Assembly (NCBI GenBank): GCA_903878805.1
Contig: CAIRJF010000021.1
Span: forward strand, 1-64,000
DNA length: 64,000 nt
Reading direction: 5' to 3'
Source of the DNA: an uncultured Verrucomicrobia subdivision 3 bacterium
GTDB lineage: Bacteria > Verrucomicrobiota > Verrucomicrobiia > Limisphaerales > UBA11358
The translations under genes were made by a program, and so were the position numbers. Positions 59,419 to 64,000 of this stretch are shown here, piece by piece. Under the pieces are notes generated by a model. It had not been told where the DNA came from. It searched no databases and worked only from the letters and a program-made list of their open reading frames with translations. The stretch's first letter is position 1. Every line of letters begins with the position of its first letter.

Positions 59419-59434
59419 GCCGCCAAAATAAACG

Positions 59435-59465
59435 AAGCGGTTGAGTCCCGGCGACTCAACCGCTT
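59435..59465. terminator. Bidirectional terminator after the recombinase
   Basis: AAGCGGTTGAGTC (59435-59447) pairs exactly with GACTCAACCGCTT (59453-59465) across the loop CCGGC, followed by further T residues. A 13-bp perfect stem with A and T edges would terminate from both sides. Confidence 0.88.
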
Positions 59466-59504
59466 TTGGTATTTTGGGGATTTGCGCCATCCCCAAGCCC
59501 CGCG

Positions 59505-59586
59505 CCAAAGGGCGTTGCCCTTTGGAATCCGTCACCCGCTCGCGCTGGCCGTATCGCTGACGCGCAGCTTTCCGCATGGCGGAAAG
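59505..59586. repeat. Two perfect short hairpins
   Basis: CCAAAGGGC gtt GCCCTTTGG (59505-59525) and CTTTCCGC atg GCGGAAAG (59568-59586) are perfect stems of 9 and 8 bp. The first, with its flanks (CGCGCCAAAGGGC...TTTGGAATCC), looks like a motif often seen at the ends of genes on mobile elements. Either might terminate the convergent gene that ends at 59612. Confidence 0.6.
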
Positions 59587-59611
59587 AATAATGTTTTGGA
59601 AGGAGCAGCGG

Positions 59612-59944
59612 CTAGGACGCCGCCACCAAAGAAACGTGACCGTTTCTTTCGCCGTTGAAGGAAGATTCTTTTTTGCGGGCATTCTGTTTTTGCCAGTGCT
59701 GGCAGATCGTGTTGGTGACTTTGACGAGCCAAGCGCGGTCTTTACAAATTTCCAAAACATCCGCCGTCGCAAAATACTTGGTGCTATTTTGCGACGGGTT
59801 GCCGAGCGGCTTGAGCAGCCGCGCCGAAATCAGCGCGGGAATGTCATGCGGCTGGCAGTTCAGCACCCAGCCCGCTTGTTCTGCCGTGAGGCGGGCGGGC
59901 AGTTGTCCCAACAGCGACAGGAAACGGTGTTGATCGTCTTTCAT
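59612..59944 (-). CDS. Small conserved-looking protein with HTH-like features
   Basis: This 110-residue protein begins MKDDQHRFLSLLGQLPARLT. The run LTAEQAGWVLNCQPHDIPAL followed by ISARLLKPLGNPSQNSTKYF has the pattern of a MerR/excisionase-like helix-turn-helix with a wing. After it, DVLEICKDRAWLVKVTNTIC is helical. I recall similar proteins in other Verrucomicrobiota but no assigned function. The start is 59944, not the in-frame ATG at 59983. It is the downstream partner of the pilin-like gene on the same strand. Confidence 0.65.
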   Translation of the reverse strand: MKDDQHRFLSLLGQLPARLTAEQAGWVLNCQPHDIPALISARLLKPLGNPSQNSTKYFATADVLEICKDRAWLVKVTNTICQHWQKQNARKKESSFNGERNGHVSLVAAS

Positions 59945-59998
59945 ACGCAATACCAGTCCGCAGCCGCGCCAAAAAGCGAACACGATATTTTCTGAAAA

Positions 59999-60931
59999 TC
60001 ACTGAAACTGGAATGAGAGAGCGCAGTTGAGGCCAGCACCATTGTTAACCTGCATGGAATACTTCCAAGGCGAACCAACCGTATTGCTGTCATCAAAGCA
60101 GGTCGTAGCGCTGGGATTCACGGGTTGCGTGAATAGAAAAAACCTAACAGCAGCCCATCCAGGATAGTTCCCATACATCAAACCCGATGCAGTGACGCGA
60201 CCCGTAATCGGATTTCCATCGTCCATTTTACTGTCAATTGCATATGCTTGTGCCACGGTCATCCCTTCGTTGGAACCATTTGTTAAATCCCAGTAAATAT
60301 AACCACCATTAGAACAGTCTAAAACTTTAGAGACTTTTGAAACGCCAAAGTAATTGAGGAGAGTTTGACCATCTCCTGTAGGAGATGCAGCGGTGGCTGC
60401 TCCTTGACTCCAAACGTAAACATAATTCCCCTGCCCAATGGCGGCTTGTGGAAAAAAGGTGCCAATGGCGGAACCGATCAAGTCCGAGTTCAGTTGGCTT
60501 GTTCGGCTCGCGGTATTGAAACCTCCGCTGATTAGCCCAGCCTGACTCAAATCCACCCAAACCGTCGGCGCTTCGCCGGTGTCTTGAAAAACAGGTTGCG
60601 GTGTGTATGCGCCACTAGCGCACTGCGGGCTTTCAATCACTCCATCGCCGTCGCCTGATCCCGCATAAGAACCGCTTGCGGAAAATCCAAACGCTTGTGC
60701 ATTGGGAATGTCGCCAGGAAGATAGCCGTATTTGCCCCGGAAGGTGTTGACGGCGGCATTGTATTTTTCAATCTGCGAAATTTGGGAACGGATGGTAGCG
60801 GCATTAATCAAATCCCGCCCGACCAGCACCCCGCCGATAATCAGGCCGATGATGACCAGCACAATGGACATTTCAACGAGCGTGAAGCCAGCTTGCAGTG
60901 GGAATTTAATGCGGGAACGCAGGGCAACCAT
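59999..60931 (-). CDS. Type IV pilin-like protein (prepilin N-terminal methylation site)
   Basis: Residues 1-40 carry a class III signal: cleavage after G15 in LQAGFTLVEMSIVLVIIGL, with the conserved Glu at +5 (E20). The rest (about 270 residues) is Gly/Ser/Thr-rich with scattered Cys (CASGAY, LDCSNGG, TTCFDD, NCALSF) that could pair, and looks like a globular pseudopilin head. It is longer than classical pilins and AT-richer than its neighbours. No pilus machinery is adjacent. It sits inside the accessory region, divergent from a sigma-factor gene. Confidence 0.85.
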   Translation of the reverse strand: MVALRSRIKFPLQAGFTLVEMSIVLVIIGLIIGGVLVGRDLINAATIRSQISQIEKYNAAVNTFRGKYGYLPGDIPNAQAFGFSASGSYAGSGDGDGVIESPQCASGAYTPQPVFQDTGEAPTVWVDLSQAGLISGGFNTASRTSQLNSDLIGSAIGTFFPQAAIGQGNYVYVWSQGAATAASPTGDGQTLLNYFGVSKVSKVLDCSNGGYIYWDLTNGSNEGMTVAQAYAIDSKMDDGNPITGRVTASGLMYGNYPGWAAVRFFLFTQPVNPSATTCFDDSNTVGSPWKYSMQVNNGAGLNCALSFQFQ

Positions 60932-61020
60932 TCATCCGTCTCATGGCGGGAATTTTCACCCTCGAATATACCGGCCAGAGCATTAAGAAAGATATAACTT
61001 TTGGAATTGCCACGCGGGAA

Positions 61021-61042
61021 GCCAAGGCTTTAGCCTCTTGGC
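61021..61042. repeat. Small palindrome before the accessory sigma gene
   Basis: GCCAAG (61021-61026) pairs with CTTGGC (61037-61042), with a further inner GCT/AGC pairing. It lies 7 bases before the sigma-factor start, so it could hide or expose its ribosome site. It may also be just another dispersed palindrome. Confidence 0.35.
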
Positions 61043-61048
61043 GAGCAA

Positions 61049-61606
61049 ATGGACGACCTGATAAAACTTGTCCGCACCTACCGATTGACGGCGGGACTGG
61101 CGGAACGGCAACGGCTGGCGGAAGCCATTTTCCGCCAGATTGAGCCGGATTTGCGTTTCTTTGTTTTCAACGCCATCCAGCCGCCCGCCGCCGAGGACGT
61201 TTTGCAGGAGATTTTGAAATCTACCGCCGCCAGCTTGAAGAATTTTCGCGGCGACACGGTGCCAGCGTTTCGCTCATGGTTTTACACCATCGCCCGGAAC
61301 CGGCTAAATGACCATTTCCGCAAAAAGGCCAACGACCGGTTGCAGCCCATGCCCAACGACGAGATTTTGGATTTGGTGGACGCATCAGAACAGGCCGAAC
61401 CCATGACGGCGGCAGACCGGCACGATTTAGAATATGCGTTGAAGTTGCTGGACGGCTCAAAACCTGAATGCCGGGATTATTTGTGGAATCATTATGTGAT
61501 CGGATTCGATTACGGCGAGATTGCCGAAGAACAAAACCTGAATTACGATAACGTGAGAATGAAAATCGGGCGATGCTTGGAAACAGCCAAGTCGCTCGTA
61601 GCCTGA
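61049..61606 (+). CDS. Sigma-70-family (ECF-like) RNA polymerase sigma factor, accessory
   Basis: Region 2 is recognisable: LRFFVFNAIQPPAAEDVLQE and FRSWFYTIARNRLNDHFRKK. Region 4 follows: LLDGSKPECRDYLWNHYVIG and FDYGEIAEEQNLNYDNVRMK with IGRCLETAK as recognition helix. It is 185 residues long, divergent from the chromosomal ECF at 55379. The start ATG 61049 is weakly supported. It is followed 2 bp later by a small gene that could be its regulator. It lies between the pilin-like gene and hipBA. Confidence 0.82.
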   Translation: MDDLIKLVRTYRLTAGLAERQRLAEAIFRQIEPDLRFFVFNAIQPPAAEDVLQEILKSTAASLKNFRGDTVPAFRSWFYTIARNRLNDHFRKKANDRLQPMPNDEILDLVDASEQAEPMTAADRHDLEYALKLLDGSKPECRDYLWNHYVIGFDYGEIAEEQNLNYDNVRMKIGRCLETAKSLVA

Positions 61607-61608
61607 CC

Positions 61609-61833
61609 ATGCCAAACCAAAACACAGACGCCGAAGCCGCCTTGCAAAAGCTAGGGCATCGAGTGCGCCTTGGCTGGGCAAAGAAGCACCCCATTTCTGA
61701 CAAGAGCCTTGAATCAGTCAAGAACACCGTGCGGGAGCAATGGGAGCAGGAGCAGACCGCCAGCCGCACCAGCAAGCCCGCGCCAAGCCCTGAAAAAGAC
61801 CGGGGGCCGAAGCCGCCAGAACCTGGGGATTGA
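61609..61833 (+). CDS. Small acidic/basic protein downstream of the sigma gene (74 aa)
   Basis: It begins MPNQNTDAEAALQKLGHRVR, with GWAKKHPISDKSLESVKNTV and a Pro/Lys-rich disordered tail ending PPEPGD. It has no membrane segment. Its start is 2 bp after the sigma stop, so it is probably co-expressed and may bind the sigma factor. No family is recognised. The tail composition may reflect a flexible linker or chance extension. Confidence 0.6.
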   Translation: MPNQNTDAEAALQKLGHRVRLGWAKKHPISDKSLESVKNTVREQWEQEQTASRTSKPAPSPEKDRGPKPPEPGD

Positions 61834-61843
61834 CCCTTGCGAC

Positions 61844-61859
61844 ATTCCCGAACGGGAAT
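61844..61859. promoter_or_regulatory. Operator-like palindrome 1 upstream of hipBA
   Basis: ATTCCCGAACGGGAAT is a 7-bp inverted repeat with a 2-base centre. It shares its TTCCCG half-site with palindrome 2. Its centre is 49 bp from that of palindrome 2. Confidence 0.6.
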
Positions 61860-61893
61860 AAATCCCATTGTTCGGCCTCTAAAACCCATATTG

Positions 61894-61907
61894 TTCCCGT
61901 TCGGGAA
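61894..61907. promoter_or_regulatory. Operator-like palindrome 2 upstream of hipBA
   Basis: TTCCCGTTCGGGAA repeats the half-sites of palindrome 1 with TT in the middle. Repeated palindromes of this kind are what HipB-like repressors bind cooperatively. It lies just upstream of a putative promoter -35 box. Confidence 0.6.
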
Positions 61908-61915
61908 TAATTCAC

Positions 61916-61944
61916 TTGATTGGACTCGAAAACAGGCGTAATGT
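61916..61944 (+). promoter_or_regulatory. Putative sigma-70 promoter of hipBA
   Basis: TTGATT (61916-61921) and TAATGT (61939-61944) are spaced by 17 bases. The -10 box overlaps the third palindrome, so repressor bound there would block RNA polymerase. Assigned by eye from consensus only. Confidence 0.5.
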
Positions 61945-61960
61945 TACCGCACGGTAACAT
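61941..61960. promoter_or_regulatory. Operator-like palindrome 3 upstream of hipBA
   Basis: ATGTTACCGCACGGTAACAT is a 9-bp perfect inverted repeat with a 2-base centre, overlapping the putative -10 box and ending 13 bases before the hipB start. Its half-site (GTTACCG) differs from that of palindromes 1 and 2, so it may be a second site type or bind another regulator. Centre spacing to palindrome 2 is 50 bp. Confidence 0.65.
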
Positions 61961-61973
61961 ATAGGTAAGAGCC

Positions 61974-62204
61974 ATGAAACATACCCCTGAAACCATAGGC
62001 GAGTTGGTCAAGAACACGCGCAAGACAATGGGCGTGACCCAAAAGGATTTAGCCATGACCTCCGGCACGGGGTTGCGTTTCATCATTGATATGGAGAAAG
62101 GCAAGCCCACTTGCCAGCTTGGCAAGGTGTTGACCGTGCTGCATACGCTGGGGATCAAAACTGAATTCATCGCGCCCGCCGGTAACGGCAAGAAAGGAAC
62201 TTAA
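61974..62204 (+). CDS. hipB: HipB-like antitoxin (XRE helix-turn-helix)
   Basis: This 76-residue protein has the XRE core: TIGELVKNTRKTMGVTQKDL, then AMTSGTGLRFIIDMEKGKPT and LGKVLTVLHTLGIKTEF. The C-terminal basic tail is short, as in HipB proteins. It neutralises HipA and represses the operon. It precedes hipA by 3 bp, with AAGGAAC in its last codons acting as the hipA ribosome site. Three palindromes lie upstream. Confidence 0.9.
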   Translation: MKHTPETIGELVKNTRKTMGVTQKDLAMTSGTGLRFIIDMEKGKPTCQLGKVLTVLHTLGIKTEFIAPAGNGKKGT

Positions 62205-62207
62205 ACC

Positions 62208-63449
62208 ATGTCACGAACATTGGACGTTTACTTGCAGCGGGACTTGGTCGGCCAACTCATTCAGGATGAGAACGGGCAGTTGGCATTTTATTATGCCGAG
62301 GTCTGGCTGAACAATGCTAAAGCCGTGCCGCTTTCGCATTCACTCCCGCTCAGAAAAGAAAAGTTCAGCCGCAACGAATGCCGGGGATTTTTCGCGGGGA
62401 TTTTGCCGGACGAAAGCAAACGCGAGATCATCGCAAAAAATCTTGGCATCAGTGCCAGAAATGATTTTGCCATGCTGGAACAGATCGGCGGCGAATGCGC
62501 CGGAGCGGTGACATTCATCCCGGCAGGTGAAAAACTGCCGGAGCGCAATTACAGCTACCGCCCGTTGACCAGCGGAAAGCTGGCGGAAATTCTCAAAATG
62601 CTGCCGCGCCTTCCGCTCATGGCGGGGGAAGACGGCATCCGCCTATCACTGGCCGGGGCGCAGGATAAAATTGCGGTGCATGTTCACAATGGCGAAATTT
62701 CCATTCCGCTTGGCGGAGCGCCCAGCACCCACATCCTTAAACCGGCGATTGAGCATTTTGAAGGAATTGTTTTCAACGAAGCATTTTGCATGAAGCTTGC
62801 CCACGCCATTGGTTTGCAGACGGCGAGGGCGGAAGTTGGCAAGGTTGAGGATATTGATTACCTGCTTGTCGAGCGTTACGACCGCACTGTGTTCAAGGAC
62901 GCCAGCGGCGTTGAATACCTGGAGCGACAGCATCAGGAGGATTTTTGCCAAGCACTTGGAATAGCTCCAGACAACAAATACCAGAACGAAGGTGGGCCTT
63001 CATTAAAGCAGTGTTTTGACTTGCTGCGCGAATTATCCAGCGCCCCGGTGATTGACCTGCAAGGTTTATTGGATGCCGTCATTTTCAATTTCCTGATTGG
63101 AAACCATGATGCACATGGGAAAAATTTCTCGCTGCTTTACGGCAATGAAACGCGGCTTGCGCCGCTTTATGATGTTCTCAGCACCGCCTATTACCCCGAC
63201 CTCGCCAAGAAAATGGCGATGAAGATCGGCGGGGAGTATGAATCTGAAAAAGTGCAGCCCAAAAACTTTGACCAGTTGGCAGATGAAACGGGACTGGCAA
63301 AGCCAATGGTGAAACGGCGGGTGCAGGAAGTGGCGGAAACCGTCCTTTCAAAAGCGCCGGAATTGATTACAGAACATTCGACAACCAAAACCGTGGCGGC
63401 GCTTATTCAAGGCCGTTGCACAAAAGTTTTGCAGAAGTTCAAAAATTAG
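62208..63449 (+). CDS. hipA: HipA-like serine/threonine kinase toxin
   Basis: This kinase toxin (413 residues) phosphorylates a translation factor or aminoacyl-tRNA synthetase; GltX is the E. coli target. The N-subdomain has LSHSLPLRKEKFSRNECRGF and GILPDESKRE. The P-loop-like SLAGAQDKIAV carries S147 at the autophosphorylation position (E. coli S150). The catalytic loop is IGNHDAHGKNFS (D301, N306), and LAPLYDVLST holds the metal-binding D322. All key residues are intact, so it should be active. The target here is not known. Confidence 0.95.
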   Translation: MSRTLDVYLQRDLVGQLIQDENGQLAFYYAEVWLNNAKAVPLSHSLPLRKEKFSRNECRGFFAGILPDESKREIIAKNLGISARNDFAMLEQIGGECAGAVTFIPAGEKLPERNYSYRPLTSGKLAEILKMLPRLPLMAGEDGIRLSLAGAQDKIAVHVHNGEISIPLGGAPSTHILKPAIEHFEGIVFNEAFCMKLAHAIGLQTARAEVGKVEDIDYLLVERYDRTVFKDASGVEYLERQHQEDFCQALGIAPDNKYQNEGGPSLKQCFDLLRELSSAPVIDLQGLLDAVIFNFLIGNHDAHGKNFSLLYGNETRLAPLYDVLSTAYYPDLAKKMAMKIGGEYESEKVQPKNFDQLADETGLAKPMVKRRVQEVAETVLSKAPELITEHSTTKTVAALIQGRCTKVLQKFKN

Positions 63450-63459
63450 TGCGACCTCA

Positions 63460-63552
63460 CTATCGATGCCGGATTGCATTGATGAACTTTGCAAAGGCGG
63501 CAATCAGTTCCGCGATTGCGTTAATCAGTAAAGCGACGGTAATAATCTTCAT
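63460..63552 (-). CDS. 30-residue hydrophobic peptide behind a strong ribosome site
   Basis: The ORF begins MKIITVALLINAIAELIAAF and ends in a basic IRHR-type tail. It is almost entirely one membrane helix with a charged Glu and Lys in the middle. GAGGAGAAAACC directly precedes the ATG at 63552, a much better Shine-Dalgarno sequence than most here, so translation is likely. It is convergent with hipA, ending 10 bp from its stop. Its size and pattern resemble type I toxin or small membrane peptides, but no family can be named. An in-frame ATG further upstream (63708) gives a Cys/Pro-rich, implausible extension. Confidence 0.55.
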   Translation of the reverse strand: MKIITVALLINAIAELIAAFAKFINAIRHR

Positions 63553-63779
63553 GGTTTTCTCCTCGTTTTGTCCGCCTTGATTGGCGGGACGTGAGCGAGG
63601 TTGAAAGCCGGTGGCAGGACAGAACGGGCAAGGCCATTCAGCCGCGCAGCGGGGCGAAGCTGCACAAGCGCAGCGCGGAAGCAAACCGCCTTGGACGTTG
63701 TGAGACACCGGCTAAAAATTATTCGCGTTCACGCCAGAGGCGGCAGAGAGGGAAAAACTGATTTCAAGTCGCTAAGAGA

Positions 63780-64000
63780 TTAACCGCGCCGTTTGGTTTT
63801 CGGCGTGACGCCATCAATATAATCCGCCCACCATTGCATCATCTTCCGGCGTTCCGGCAGATATTGCGCGTGATTGTAGGCGGCGCGAACTTTGTTGCGT
63901 TCGCAGTGGGCAAGCTGGCGTTCAATCACATCAGGCATGAAGCCATTCTCATTCAGAATAGTGCTGGCAGTGGAGCGGAAACCGTGTCCGGTTGTCCGCG
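63780..64000 (-). CDS. P4-type integrase, C-terminal fragment (runs off the window)
   Basis: The last 72 codons are visible. They show GHGFRSTASTILNENGF (H and R of the tyrosine-recombinase site), VIERQLAHCERNKVRAAYNH with the late His and the nucleophile Tyr, and QYLPERRKMMQWWADYID, the usual end of P4-family integrases. The C-terminus is VTPKTKRRG. Unlike the recombinase at 58402, the residues seen are canonical. The N-terminal part and any tRNA attachment site would lie to the right of the window. Confidence 0.93.
   Translation of the reverse strand, partial: RTTGHGFRSTASTILNENGFMPDVIERQLAHCERNKVRAAYNHAQYLPERRKMMQWWADYIDGVTPKTKRRG

Noticed and set aside
63553-63708. Cys/Pro-rich N-terminal extension of the 30-residue peptide
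   Set aside because: The strong Shine-Dalgarno sequence lies just before the inner ATG, and the extension has no plausible protein character.

Overview
The window looks like chromosomal DNA of a Verrucomicrobiota bacterium, most plausibly from the Pedosphaera/Limisphaerales side. This is inferred from gene style, not from a marker gene: very large secreted proteins ending in a short module that finishes in FYRL, many dispersed short palindromes, a small KIQCGC zinc-ribbon membrane protein, single-haem cytochromes of the planctomycete/verrucomicrobial type, and frequent GTG and TTG starts. Coding is dense and mostly GC-rich. Several genes and two patches inside housekeeping genes are visibly AT-richer.

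From 1 to about 30.4 kb the content is mainly housekeeping. It holds a CvpA-like protein and primase; a cytochrome; a CbiX-like chelatase and a Gfo/Idh/MocA oxidoreductase; tyrA-aroA-cmk-plsC (shikimate end, CMP kinase, acyltransferase); cysS-tmk on the other strand; a slipin and an rRNA m5U methyltransferase; a polysaccharide group (large membrane-TPR protein, GT4, MraY/WecA-like transferase); an RluE-like pseudouridine synthase; a HAD-Nudix fusion with folB; comEC-vanZ; pdxJ; and mutY with a cysteine desulfurase, then rnhC.

From 30.4 to 33 kb lies a low-density patch of unrecognised genes. It contains a dense array of short hairpins (31.33-31.80 kb) and a 20-bp tandem repeat (32.345-32.544 kb). 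From 33 to 42 kb come an RluA-type pseudouridine synthase, a probable envelope redox and lipoprotein group on the minus strand (HAD-Lnt fusion, DsbD, thioredoxin-like protein), tRNA-Ala(GGC), a GT2, a SpoU methyltransferase and a YycJ-like hydrolase. From 42.3 to 50.1 kb two tandem, paralogous secreted sedolisin (S53) proteases dominate.

From 50.1 to 58.1 kb are tilS (with a 51-bp in-frame palindromic insert), rpsO-pnp, a polyprenyl synthase, an ECF sigma factor with a one-TM partner, an orphan ParA and a ferredoxin-NADP-reductase-like flavoprotein.

From about 58.1 kb to the end is an accessory region. A tyrosine recombinase that seems to lack the first catalytic Arg is followed by a small conserved-looking protein, a type IV pilin-like protein, a second sigma factor with a small downstream protein, a hipBA module with three operator-like palindromes, a 30-residue hydrophobic peptide behind a strong Shine-Dalgarno sequence, and the C-terminus of a P4-type integrase that runs off the window. 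This is the best candidate for something unusual, although most parts belong to known mobile-element families.
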